The translations under genes were made by a program, and so were the position numbers. From positions 62,001 through 126,000 of the forward strand of contig NZ_JAUSBN010000038.1 of the NCBI RefSeq assembly GCF_030651995.1: 64,000 nt of DNA, written 5' to 3'. Below are positions 37,277-45,677 of this stretch, piece by piece (within the stretch, counting starts at the first letter, position 1; the number at the start of each line of letters is the position of its first letter). Under the pieces are notes generated by a model. The model was not told where the DNA came from and did not search any database. It saw nothing but the letters and a program-made list of their open reading frames with translations. This stretch comes from Reyranella sp. GTDB lineage: Bacteria > Pseudomonadota > Alphaproteobacteria > Reyranellales > Reyranellaceae.

Positions 37277-38137
37277 GTGTCAGGCACGCACCCCTACGCC
37301 AGCGCACGCATCGGGCTGGCGACGATGCACGAGAAGGAGCGGGCGTTGGGGCCCGCCTTCCGGCGCGTGCTCGGGGCGGAAATAGTTGCCGTGCCGGAAC
37401 TCGACACCGACACGCTCGGCACCTTCTCCGGCGAGGTGCCGCGGCCCGATGCGCTGGTCGAGACCTCGCTGCTCAAGGCCGAGCTTGCCTTCCGGACTTT
37501 GGACGTCGACTGTGCGGTGGCGAGCGAGGGCAGCTACGGGCCGATCGACCGGGTGCCGCTGATCTCGAGCGGCGTCGAGATCCTGGCCTTCATCGACCGG
37601 AAACGCGGTATCCGGCTGATCGACACCTTTCCGACGCACCATACGAGCTGGAGGCTGTCGCGGTTCCGCGCCGGCGATCCCGCGCGCCTCGCCGTGCTGC
37701 GGGCCATGGGCTTCCCGCGCTATGGCATTTTCGTCGCCTGCAGCAGCGACATGGACCACCCGGTGAAGGGCCTCGCCACCGAGGAAGAGGTGATCGCGAC
37801 CATGGACCGCGAGGCCGAGCGTTCCACGGAGGGGCTGGCGGTCCTCTATTCGGACATGCGGGCGCATCGCAATCCGACCCGCATGAAGGTGTTGCGCGCG
37901 GCAGGCTGGCAGCTCGCCAAACGGCTCCAATGTCTCTGCCCGAAATGCCACGCGCCGGGATTCGGTCGCATCCAGTCGCGCCGCGGCCTGCCCTGCGAGA
38001 CCTGCGGCGATCCCACCCACTGGATCGACTTCGAGATCGACGGCTGCAACGTCTGCGGCCACGCCGAGGCCCGCCCGCGCAAGGACGGACGGCGGACAGC
38101 GCCGAAGCTGTCGTGCAATAGCTGTCGTGGGACGTAG
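37277..38137 (+). CDS. Conserved protein with C-terminal zinc-ribbon cysteines, DUF6671-like
   Basis: The 286-residue protein begins at a GTG (37277) with HPYASARIGLATMHEKERAL, a pattern I associate with the DUF6671 family. No known catalytic motif is evident; the middle includes IDTFPTHHTSWR. The C-terminus from about residue 215 has paired cysteines (CLCPKCHAPGFG, CETCGD, CNVCGHA, CNSC) spaced as in zinc ribbons. It follows the amidohydrolase gene by 27 bases on the same strand. The function is unknown. Confidence 0.7.
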   Translation: MSGTHPYASARIGLATMHEKERALGPAFRRVLGAEIVAVPELDTDTLGTFSGEVPRPDALVETSLLKAELAFRTLDVDCAVASEGSYGPIDRVPLISSGVEILAFIDRKRGIRLIDTFPTHHTSWRLSRFRAGDPARLAVLRAMGFPRYGIFVACSSDMDHPVKGLATEEEVIATMDREAERSTEGLAVLYSDMRAHRNPTRMKVLRAAGWQLAKRLQCLCPKCHAPGFGRIQSRRGLPCETCGDPTHWIDFEIDGCNVCGHAEARPRKDGRRTAPKLSCNSCRGT

Positions 38138-38157
38138 AGCGGGACTACCAATATCCC

Positions 38158-38281
38158 GTCGTCCCGACCAGAGCACCGAAGGTGCGGAGTGGAGAAACCT
38201 CCTCTCCACTATTTGACGGCTTTTGGTGGAACGAAGGTCTCTCCGCTTCGCCTCGCTGCGCTCGGCTTTGGTCGAGACGAC
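38158..38281. repeat. Imperfect inverted-repeat element, about 124 bp (MITE/REP-like)
   Basis: The left arm 38158-38199 and the reverse complement of the right arm 38236-38281 are copies of the same unit. They match at 15 of the first 17 positions (GTCGTCcCGACCA versus GTCGTCtCGACCA at the ends) and 13 of the last 16. An inner perfect 8-bp hairpin AGTGGAGA/TCTCCACT lies at 38188-38210. It sits in the intergenic gap between convergent genes and has no coding potential. It may also act as a transcription stop for both. Confidence 0.6.
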
Positions 38282-38303
38282 CGTATTTCTTAATCGCCCG
38301 GCA

Positions 38304-39338
38304 CTACACCGACAGATCCGTCGCCAGATGGAACAGGCAGTCGCCGCGTTCGCAGCGGGCCGGGACGCGCTTGCAGAGGACGAGGCCGGCGCGCTTGAAC
38401 TTCACCACCTCGGGCTCTAGCCACGGCGTATGGTGGAAGTGGATGCGGCCGGCCGGCTGGTCGGCCGTCACCTCGTCGCCGAGCTCGACCAGCGGCTCGA
38501 ACAGGCCGCCGTCGGAAGCGTAGACGTAATAGTCGTCGCCGCCGATCTCGGTGAAGCGGGTCTTTGTCGGCGCCGGCACCGGACCTTGCAGCAGGCCGAC
38601 ATGGGCCAGCACGCGGCGCATGCCGTCCTCGGCCACCTTGAGCGAGCCGGGGGTGACGAGACCGCCGCCGCCCAGCTCGGTGCCCATGCCGACCACGCCC
38701 TGGCGGTACGACGCCGAAGTAAAGGTGCGACCACCGCCCTGCGGCGCGGCCGAGATGTAGCTGACCGGGGCGCCAAAGGCCTTGAGCAGGCCCATGACCT
38801 TCTCCATCCGGGCGGCATCTTGATGGCGTGGCGCGAGGGCGCTCGGGATGTAGGTCAGCGAGCTGCCGCCGGAATGGAAGTCGAAGGCGTAGTCGAAGCC
38901 CGGCAGCAGCGCATGCTCGATCCAGTAGGCGATCTGCTGCGTGATCGTGCCCTCGGCGTCGCCGGGGAAGGAGCGGTTCAGGTTACCCTCGTCGATCGGT
39001 GAGGTGCGGCGGCCTTCCATCGCGGCCGGAAAGTTGGCCGAGGGGAGGATGACCAGCCGGCCCTTGATGTCCTTCGGCTCGATCGCGCGGATCAGGTTGC
39101 CCAGCCCGATCTGGCCCTCCCATTCGTCGCCATGGTTGCCGGCTTGCATCAGCACGTTCGGTCCGTCGCCGTTCTTGATGCGCACGATGGGGATGGGGAT
39201 CCAGCCATAGGCCGAGCGGTGCACCGAGTGGGGCACGCGCACGAAGCCCGTGGCCTTGCCGTCGGCGTTGAGGTCGATGTCCGGCGTGAGACGGCTCATC
39301 GCGGTGAACTCGGTGGACTTCAACGTTGCGTCGGTCAT
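38304..39338 (-). CDS. Succinylglutamate desuccinylase/aspartoacylase family protein
   Basis: The 344-residue protein belongs to the M14-like AstE/AspA group: QAGNHGDEWEGQIGLGN near residues 65-81 carries the zinc ligands His and Glu, LVILPSANFPAAMEGRR and NLNRSFPG follow near 94-124, and the third zinc ligand lies in FDFHSGG near 151-157. The ATG at 39338 (a second ATG is at 39341) overlaps the stop of the upstream permease gene. It is the last gene of a peptide-type transport operon and probably deacylates the imported compound; ectoine-type DoeB enzymes are relatives. Confidence 0.85.
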   Translation of the reverse strand: MTDATLKSTEFTAMSRLTPDIDLNADGKATGFVRVPHSVHRSAYGWIPIPIVRIKNGDGPNVLMQAGNHGDEWEGQIGLGNLIRAIEPKDIKGRLVILPSANFPAAMEGRRTSPIDEGNLNRSFPGDAEGTITQQIAYWIEHALLPGFDYAFDFHSGGSSLTYIPSALAPRHQDAARMEKVMGLLKAFGAPVSYISAAPQGGGRTFTSASYRQGVVGMGTELGGGGLVTPGSLKVAEDGMRRVLAHVGLLQGPVPAPTKTRFTEIGGDDYYVYASDGGLFEPLVELGDEVTADQPAGRIHFHHTPWLEPEVVKFKRAGLVLCKRVPARCERGDCLFHLATDLSV

Positions 39339-40240
39339 CATCGTCTCTCGCTTCTGGGATCGAGGGCATCCTGCAGTCCATCGCCCAGGAAGTTGAAGGC
39401 GATCACGGTCAGGAAGATCAGCAGGCCCGGCCACAGGGCCAGCACGGGGGCCTCCTGCAGCAGTTCCTGGGCGCCGGTCAGCATGTTGCCCCAACTCGCG
39501 GCCGGCGGCTGGATGCCGAGGCCGAGGAAGGACAAGGTCGATTCGAACAGGATCAGCGTGCCGACCGACATGGTGGTGGCGACGACCAGCGTGCCGGCCG
39601 TGTTGGGCAGGATGTGGCGGAACATGATTCGCTGCGGGCGGGCGCCCAACGCCACGGCCGCGCGGGTGAAATCCCGCGCCTTGAGCGACAGGGTCTCGGC
39701 GCGCACCAGACGGGCCACGGTCGTCCAGCCGGTCAGCGCCACGATCACCACGATTCGATAGAGCGAGAACATCTCTGATTGCGCGATCTCCGCCGGAACG
39801 CCCAGCTTCCGGGGATCGACGGCGGCCAGCACGATCAGGAGCGGTAGCAGCGGCAGCGAGATCACGCCGTCGGTGAGGCGCATCAGGAAGGCGTCGAGGC
39901 GCCCGCCGAGATAGCCGGCGAGGACGCCGATGAAGGCGCCGAGGATCGCCGACAGGACCGCACCCGAGATTCCCACCAGCAGCGAGACGCGGCCGCCATC
40001 GAGCAGGCGCTGGAAGAGATCGCGCCCGAGGTCGTCGGTGCCCAGCCAGTGCCTGGCGGAGGGGCCTTCGAAGCGGCGGAAGAGATCGGTCTCCGTGGGA
40101 TCGATGCCGCGCAGTTCGGCGATCAGGGGCGCGGCTACGGCCAGCACCAGCAGGATCGAGAGGAAGGCCAGGGAGAGCCAGGCGAGCCTGTGGCGCAACA
40201 TGCGACGCCAGGCGGTCGGCTGGAGGGTCGCCGCCGTCAT
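39338..40240 (-). CDS. Peptide ABC transporter permease, DppC-type (second system)
   Basis: The 300-residue inner-membrane protein has GTDDLGRDLFQRLLDGGRVS near residues 68-87, the EAA-type loop DFTRAAVALGARPQRIMFRH, and FESTLSFLGLGIQPPAASWG near the C-terminus. The frame stays open upstream through the overlapping permease gene, but the ATG at 40240 gives the family start. It overlaps the next genes by a few bases on both sides. Confidence 0.92.
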   Translation of the reverse strand: MTAATLQPTAWRRMLRHRLAWLSLAFLSILLVLAVAAPLIAELRGIDPTETDLFRRFEGPSARHWLGTDDLGRDLFQRLLDGGRVSLLVGISGAVLSAILGAFIGVLAGYLGGRLDAFLMRLTDGVISLPLLPLLIVLAAVDPRKLGVPAEIAQSEMFSLYRIVVIVALTGWTTVARLVRAETLSLKARDFTRAAVALGARPQRIMFRHILPNTAGTLVVATTMSVGTLILFESTLSFLGLGIQPPAASWGNMLTGAQELLQEAPVLALWPGLLIFLTVIAFNFLGDGLQDALDPRSERR

Positions 40241-41217
40241 GACCTGGCCTCCGCCAGGGAGACGCGCGGGTCGACCCAGGCATAGGCGAGGTCGGCCAGC
40301 AGGTTGCCGCCGATGGTGGCGGCGGTGGCCACCAGCAGGCCGACGAGCGCCAAATTGTAGTCGTTCTCGAGAATCGCCTGGTAGATCGCCTTGCCCATGC
40401 CGGGCCAGGCGAACATCGTCTCGGTGATCAGCGCCCCCGAGACGAGGCCGCCGAACGACAAGGCAAGGATCGTGAGGACCGGGGACAGCGCATTGGCGAA
40501 CGCGTGCCGCCACAGGACGGTGCGCTCGGGGGCCCCCTTGGCGCGGGCCGTCCGCACATAGTCCTGGCGCAGCGCCTCGATCATCGCACCGCGCATGAAC
40601 CGGGTGTACCCCCCGAGCTGGACGAGGGTCAGCGTCAGGACCGGCAGGGCGAGATGGCGCACCTGCTCGACCAGGGCGGTCGTCCACGGCGTGCCGGCCC
40701 GTATGTCGGCCATGCCGCCGGCCGGCAGCCAGCCCAGCTTCACCGCGAACAGGGTGATCAGCAGCAGCGCCAGCCAGAAGGGCGGTGCGGAGATCCCGCC
40801 GAAGCACAGGAGGTTGATCAGGTAGTCGGCCCGGCTGCGCGGATGGGCGGCCGCCCACATGCCGAGCGGCAGGGCGATCGCTACCGAGATGACGAAGGCG
40901 AGACCGGCCAGCAGCAGGGTATTGAGAAGGCGCGGCCACAGCACCGTCAGCACCGGCTGGCCGAAGGAGCGCGAGTAGCCGAAATTGCCCTGCAGGGCCT
41001 GAAGCAGCCAGGCGAGGTATCGCTCGAGCAGGGGCTTGTCGAGACCGTAGGCGGCACGCAGGCGGGCGGCGTCCTGGCTGGTCATGGTCGGATCGCCCGA
41101 GATCATCATGTCGATCGGATCGCCCGGCATCAGGCCGATCAGCAGATAGACGACGAGGCTCATCAGCAGGAGGGTGACCGCGGTCTGGACGCCGCGCGCC
41201 ACGAAATAGCGGCTCAT
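40237..41217 (-). CDS. Peptide ABC transporter permease, DppB-type (second system)
   Basis: The 326-residue protein starts MSRYFVARGVQTAVTLLLMS, has GLMPGDPIDMMISGDPTMTS near residues 28-47 and the EAA loop DYVRTARAKGAPERTVLWRH. ITETMFAWPGMGKAIYQAIL is the usual DppB C-terminal motif. It is coupled to the DppC-type gene by an ATGA overlap. Confidence 0.93.
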   Translation of the reverse strand: MSRYFVARGVQTAVTLLLMSLVVYLLIGLMPGDPIDMMISGDPTMTSQDAARLRAAYGLDKPLLERYLAWLLQALQGNFGYSRSFGQPVLTVLWPRLLNTLLLAGLAFVISVAIALPLGMWAAAHPRSRADYLINLLCFGGISAPPFWLALLLITLFAVKLGWLPAGGMADIRAGTPWTTALVEQVRHLALPVLTLTLVQLGGYTRFMRGAMIEALRQDYVRTARAKGAPERTVLWRHAFANALSPVLTILALSFGGLVSGALITETMFAWPGMGKAIYQAILENDYNLALVGLLVATAATIGGNLLADLAYAWVDPRVSLAEARS

Positions 41218-41245
41218 GCCCTCATCCCGGAGATCTTGCCGTCAT

Positions 41246-42904
41246 CTAGTTTTCCCAGCGCCACTGTTCGACCCACAAGGTCGAGCTGTTGAGCGTGCCG
41301 GTCGGCGTCACGCCCTTGAGCGGCTTGGGGATCACGAAGGGATCGACGCGGAAGAACAGCGGCAGGGAGGGCAGGTCGTCGGCGGCCAGCTTCTGGATCT
41401 CGGCGAACAGGGCACGTCGCTTGACGACGTCAAGTTCGCGCTCGGCGGCATCCAGCGCCTTGTCCATCTCGGGATTGGCGTAGCCCGGATAGTTCTGCCC
41501 GCTCCAGCCGTTGGCGGCCGAAGGGATCTCCTTGGAATGAAGCGACGAGCGCGGCACGCCTTCCGGCCGCTGCACCCAGGCATACATGCCGAGGCCGCTA
41601 TAGGTGCGCTTGCCCATCGCATCAAAGAAGATGCGCGGCGGTTCGGCCTTTAGACGCACCTCGATGCCGACTTGCCGGAGCTGGCTCTGGATCACCTGGG
41701 CCACCAGCTCGCGCACGCGATTGCCGGCGGTGGTGCCCAGCTCGATCGACAGCTTCTCGCCGGCTGCATTGTGGCGGACGTTGTTACGCAGGGTCGCAAA
41801 GCCCGCCTCGTCGAGCAGCTTGCGGGCGGCCGCGGGATCGTAGCCGTACTGGCGGGCGGAGGGGCTGAACATCGGATCGAGGTCGCTGATGCCGCCATGG
41901 GCGATCGGCTGCTTGCCGTCGAAGAGTTTCTCCGAGATCGCCTTGCGGTCGATGGCCAGCAACATGGCCTGCCGGACGCGCCGGTCTGCCAGCAGCTTGT
42001 TGTCGAGATTGACGTCGATATGTTCCCAGATCAGCGCCGGCTTGTAGACGACGTTGTACTTGTCCTTGTGGCGCTTCTCGAAGGCGATGGCCTGGTCGAG
42101 CGACAGGCCGAGTTCGCCCAGCACATAGTCGACACTGCCCGACAGAAGGTTGGCTTCCAGCGCCGCGGTGTTCTCGATGATGCGCACGGTGATGCGCTTG
42201 AAGTGCGGCTTCTGGCCCGTCCAGGTAGGGTTCTGCTCCAGCACGACCCGGCTGCCGGGCACGATCTCGGTGAGGCGGAAGGGGCCGAAGGCGAGGCCGG
42301 GATTGGTCGACTGGGTGTCGTAGGCGGTCTTGTTGCGATACTCGGCCGGATTGGCGTCGAAGATCGGCTTTTCGATATGGGCCGGCAGCAACTGCAGGCC
42401 GATGCTGTTGTAGTCGAAGGTGACGCGGTCGATCGTCATGGTGAAACGACGGTCGTCCTTCACGTCGAGCTTGATGATTCGCTTATAACTCTCTGACGAA
42501 GCAACTCCCGAGAGCGGGTGCTGCCCGACTTCCAGGGTGAAGGCCACGTCTTTCGCTGAGACCGGCGTGCCGTCCCCCCAGCGCATGTCGCGCAGTTCGA
42601 CGTCGATCTCCATGCCTTTCTTGCCATCGGCAAGATCGATCACCCGGGCCTTTCCGTTCTCGATCGTCGGCAGCTCGGTGCAGACCAGGCAGACCAGCTT
42701 CCAGTCGGCGTCGTAGGCCGTCACCGGCCGCGCCGTCATGTTGGCAATCAGCGACTTGGCCAGCATGGAACTGATGATGGGGTTCCAGGTACCCGGCATC
42801 TGCGTCATGGCGACGACGAGTTCGTCCTTGGCCTGCGCCATGACGGCGGCAGGAGAGGCGAGGGCGCCAAGCGCCAGGACGGTCGAGAGGAAGCGGCGGA
42901 TCAT
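41246..42904 (-). CDS. Periplasmic peptide-type substrate-binding protein (second system)
   Basis: The 552-residue SBP family 5 protein has a signal peptide (FLSTVLALGALASPAAVMAQA, cleavage near residue 24). The SBP_bac_5 pattern appears in MRWGDGTPVSAKDVAFTLEV near 107-126, NPGLAFGPFRLTEIVPGSRV near 202-221 and the dimer-like hinge regions. A CLVCTELP segment near residue 72 is present but is not a lipobox. No ATPase gene follows the two permease genes, unlike the first system at 30213-35933. Confidence 0.9.
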   Translation of the reverse strand: MIRRFLSTVLALGALASPAAVMAQAKDELVVAMTQMPGTWNPIISSMLAKSLIANMTARPVTAYDADWKLVCLVCTELPTIENGKARVIDLADGKKGMEIDVELRDMRWGDGTPVSAKDVAFTLEVGQHPLSGVASSESYKRIIKLDVKDDRRFTMTIDRVTFDYNSIGLQLLPAHIEKPIFDANPAEYRNKTAYDTQSTNPGLAFGPFRLTEIVPGSRVVLEQNPTWTGQKPHFKRITVRIIENTAALEANLLSGSVDYVLGELGLSLDQAIAFEKRHKDKYNVVYKPALIWEHIDVNLDNKLLADRRVRQAMLLAIDRKAISEKLFDGKQPIAHGGISDLDPMFSPSARQYGYDPAAARKLLDEAGFATLRNNVRHNAAGEKLSIELGTTAGNRVRELVAQVIQSQLRQVGIEVRLKAEPPRIFFDAMGKRTYSGLGMYAWVQRPEGVPRSSLHSKEIPSAANGWSGQNYPGYANPEMDKALDAAERELDVVKRRALFAEIQKLAADDLPSLPLFFRVDPFVIPKPLKGVTPTGTLNSSTLWVEQWRWEN

Positions 42905-42931
42905 GTCCGCCGCACCGTAGCAAAGAGCCGG

Positions 42932-43708
42932 CTAGCGGCCCAGCGCGCGCGAGGGCGCCCGACCGCCGTGGCTGGCCGACCACTTCTCCGGCGCCTCGAG
43001 GAAGGCGCGCGTCTCGGTCAGGCCCATCTCGTCGAAGTACTTGTGCTTTTCGGCCGCTTCCAGCGCGTCCCACCAGGTCGCCAGCGCATGCAACTTCACC
43101 CCGGCCGCGGCCAGCATCTCGATGCTCTGCGGGAAGATGCCGTAGTGGAAGACCACGAAACAGTCCGTGACCTTCGCCTCGGCCTTCTTCAGGGCCTCGA
43201 TGAACACCAGCTTGCTGCCGCCGTCGGTCGCGAGGTCCTCGACCAGCAGGACACGCTTGCCGGGCTTCAGCTCGCCCTCGATCTGCGCCATGCGCCCGAA
43301 GCCCTTGGGCTGCTTGCGCACGTAGATCATCGGCTTCTTGGAAAGGGCCGCCAGGAAGGCGGCAAACGGGATGCCCGCGGTCTCGCCGCCGGCCACCACA
43401 TCGATCTTGTTCCAGCCGATGGTCTTCTCGATCATCTTGTGGGCGTGGGCCATGATCTTGGCCCGGGCTTCGGGGAACGAGATGATCTTGCGGCAGTCGA
43501 TGTAGACCGGGCTCGCCCGGCCCGACGTGAAGATGTACGGGTTCTCCGGGCGGCAATGGATGGCCTCGATCTCCAGAAGGAGACGGGCGGTGTCGCGCGC
43601 TTCCGGGGTGCCGCTGGCGCGGTCCGAATTCGCCTTTTCGGTCAACTTCTTGGCGGCCTTGGCTGCGGGCGCAGTTTCAGTCGACTTGGCCTTCTTCTTC
43701 GTCGCCAT
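42932..43708 (-). CDS. pyrE: Orotate phosphoribosyltransferase
   Basis: PyrE joins orotate and PRPP to form OMP in pyrimidine synthesis. The core starts near residue 38. It has the orotate-binding FTSGRASPVYIDCRK at 60-74 and the PRPP-binding motif VLLVEDLATDGGSK at 153-166. The 258-residue length is longer than the usual 210-230 because of a Lys/Ala-rich N-terminal extension of about 30 residues and a C-terminal tail. The start ATG at 43708 is the only clear one. It is a single-gene unit. Confidence 0.93.
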   Translation of the reverse strand: MATKKKAKSTETAPAAKAAKKLTEKANSDRASGTPEARDTARLLLEIEAIHCRPENPYIFTSGRASPVYIDCRKIISFPEARAKIMAHAHKMIEKTIGWNKIDVVAGGETAGIPFAAFLAALSKKPMIYVRKQPKGFGRMAQIEGELKPGKRVLLVEDLATDGGSKLVFIEALKKAEAKVTDCFVVFHYGIFPQSIEMLAAAGVKLHALATWWDALEAAEKHKYFDEMGLTETRAFLEAPEKWSASHGGRAPSRALGR

Positions 43709-43819
43709 GCTGCTTTTTCCCCCACGCCGCTTGCGACAAAATGACGGCCGTGTGTTTAGCGTCCATGCACCGGACCGGCAAGGGCGTGGCGGGCATTCTG
43801 GCGAGAAGAAGGCGGAATT

Positions 43820-44449
43820 TTAGTCAGTTTCCGGATGAAACTTATTTCGTGTGACCGCGACGGGCAAGCGCCACCCCCGGTAGATAGACATCAACCGAAG
43901 GAACAGGCAGATGCCGGCGCCGGCCAGAGCCGTCGGGAGCATGGGCCAGCCCGCCCAGAAACCCAGGGAGATCGTGCCCGCACCCGCGAGGGCTGCCACG
44001 GCGTAGAGTTCGGAGCGCAGGACGGTCGGGACCTGCAGGGTGAGCAGGTCGCGCGCGACCCCGCCGCCGATGCAGGTCACCGTGCCCAGCATAGCCGCCA
44101 TCAGGGGGCTGAGCCCGTAGAGCAGGGCCTTCTCGGTGCCGGTGACGGCGAAGAGGCAGAGGCCGGCAGCATCGAAGAGGAGAACCGGCGTGCGCAACCT
44201 GTCGATCATGTCCGACGCGAAGAATCCCAGCAACCCTGCTGCTGCTGTCGCCGCGAGATAGCGCCAGTCCACGATGGCCGCCGGCGGTACGGCCCCGATC
44301 AGCAGGTCGCGCGCCAGACCGCCGGCGACCCCTGCCAGCCAGGCGACAACCAGCACCCCGAACAGATCGAGCTGCTTGCGCACGCCCCGCGTGGCGCCAC
44401 TGATGGCGAATACGAAGGTGGCGGCCAGATCCATCGCATCGAAGAACAT
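43820..44449 (-). CDS. TRIC/UPF0126 family cation-channel-like membrane protein
   Basis: The 209-residue protein has about seven hydrophobic helices in two repeated halves, each with a glycine-rich motif (FAISGATRG with GVAGGLARDLLIG, then FAVTGTEKA with CIGGGVARDLLTLQ). This is the UPF0126/YadS pattern, now classed as prokaryotic TRIC potassium-type channels. It is divergent from the DUF1345 gene with 62 bases between. Confidence 0.88.
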   Translation of the reverse strand: MFFDAMDLAATFVFAISGATRGVRKQLDLFGVLVVAWLAGVAGGLARDLLIGAVPPAAIVDWRYLAATAAAGLLGFFASDMIDRLRTPVLLFDAAGLCLFAVTGTEKALLYGLSPLMAAMLGTVTCIGGGVARDLLTLQVPTVLRSELYAVAALAGAGTISLGFWAGWPMLPTALAGAGICLFLRLMSIYRGWRLPVAVTRNKFHPETD

Positions 44450-44511
44450 GTCGGCACTTTACAGCGATTGCCGTCCGCCGCCGAGATGCCAGAGTGCGGT
44501 ATGGAAGCAGC

Positions 44512-45183
44512 ATGACCGAGTCGACCGTCCCACCCCGCGGCTTTCGTCGCTTCGTCCACGCCCGCACGCGGCTGCTGATCGCGCTGGCGGCCGGTCTCGT
44601 CCTCTTCCTCGTGCTGCCGCAGGACATGCGGATGGCCACGAAAATCCTGCTTGCCTGGGACCTGACGGCCCTGGCCTACATCGTCATGACGCTGAGCATG
44701 ATCGCCAGGTCGACAGTGGAAACCTGCTACGCAAGGGCGGCGTACTACGACGAAGGCGACTGGGTAATTCTCCTGGTGGTGATCGTGAGCGCCAGCGCAA
44801 GCTTTGCCACGATCTTCTCGGAACTTGCCGTCCTCAAGTCGCCGCACGGTCCACTGTGGCATGCCCTCGTGCTCACCGGCGCAACCGTAGCCCTCTCCTG
44901 GACGTTCACGCACCTCGTGTTCACCCTGCACTACGCAAACATCTACTATCGGCCGGACGATGACGGGCCGGGCGGCCTGGAATTTCCGGGCGACCGCCCG
45001 CCGGACTATGGCGACTTCCTCTACTACGCGTTCGTGATCGGCTGCGCGGCACAGACCGGGGACGTCGGCACGGTTTCGCCCGCGATGCGGCGCGTGACAC
45101 TCGTCCACGGTATCGTTTCCTTCGTATTCAATACGGCGATCCTCGCCCTCACAATCAACGTCGGAGCGAGCCTCCTGTCATGA
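44512..45183 (+). CDS. DUF1345 membrane protein
   Basis: The 223-residue protein has five hydrophobic segments and the DUF1345 signature region FTHLVFTLHYANIYYR near residues 140-155, followed by PPDYGDFLYYAFVIG. The ATG at 44512 has GGAAG seven bases upstream. Its stop overlaps the tspO start. No function is known for the family. Confidence 0.85.
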   Translation: MTESTVPPRGFRRFVHARTRLLIALAAGLVLFLVLPQDMRMATKILLAWDLTALAYIVMTLSMIARSTVETCYARAAYYDEGDWVILLVVIVSASASFATIFSELAVLKSPHGPLWHALVLTGATVALSWTFTHLVFTLHYANIYYRPDDDGPGGLEFPGDRPPDYGDFLYYAFVIGCAAQTGDVGTVSPAMRRVTLVHGIVSFVFNTAILALTINVGASLLS

Positions 45184-45677
45184 GCAGCAAGCGTAGTGAT
45201 CTCCGCACCGGCAAGGACATCCTTGCGCTCGTGCTCTTCGTCGGCATCTGCCTCGGCATCGGTGGACTGGGCGGCGCGGTGACCAACACCAGCGTGACGA
45301 CCTGGTATTCGACGCTCGCCAAGCCATCGTTCAATCCACCCAACTGGATATTCGGCCCGGTCTGGACCGCTCTCTACGTCATGATGGGCGTCGCGGCCTG
45401 GCGGGTCTGGCGCGCGGCCGACCGGGACACCGCCCGTGGCCCCCTGGCGTTCTTTGCCTTGCAGCTTGCGCTCAACCTGGGCTGGAGCGTCGCCTTCTTC
45501 GGGCTCCGCGACCCCGGTCTCGCCGTGGCGGTGATCCTCGTGCTCGACCTGCTGGTACTCGCGACGGCGCTCATGTTTCGGCGAATCGACGGTCTCGCGG
45601 CGATGCTGCTGGTGCCGTATCTGGCCTGGATCGCCTTCGCGACGATCCTGAACATCTCAATCTGGCGCCTCAACTAA
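45180..45677 (+). CDS. tspO: TspO/MBR family tryptophan-rich sensory protein
   Basis: The 165-residue membrane protein has five helices and the conserved TspO start WYSTLAKPSFNPPNWIFGPV near residues 41-60, then WTALYVMMGVAAWRVW and LALNLGWSVAFFG. TspO binds or degrades porphyrins and responds to oxygen and stress in alphaproteobacteria. The first four bases overlap the DUF1345 gene, and its last four overlap the end of the convergent MFS gene. Confidence 0.95.
   Translation: MSSKRSDLRTGKDILALVLFVGICLGIGGLGGAVTNTSVTTWYSTLAKPSFNPPNWIFGPVWTALYVMMGVAAWRVWRAADRDTARGPLAFFALQLALNLGWSVAFFGLRDPGLAVAVILVLDLLVLATALMFRRIDGLAAMLLVPYLAWIAFATILNISIWRLN

Noticed and set aside
42680-42700. Cysteine segment CLVC in the second peptide-binding protein as a lipobox
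   Set aside because: It lies about 70 residues into the protein, after a normal signal peptide, so it cannot be a lipidation site.
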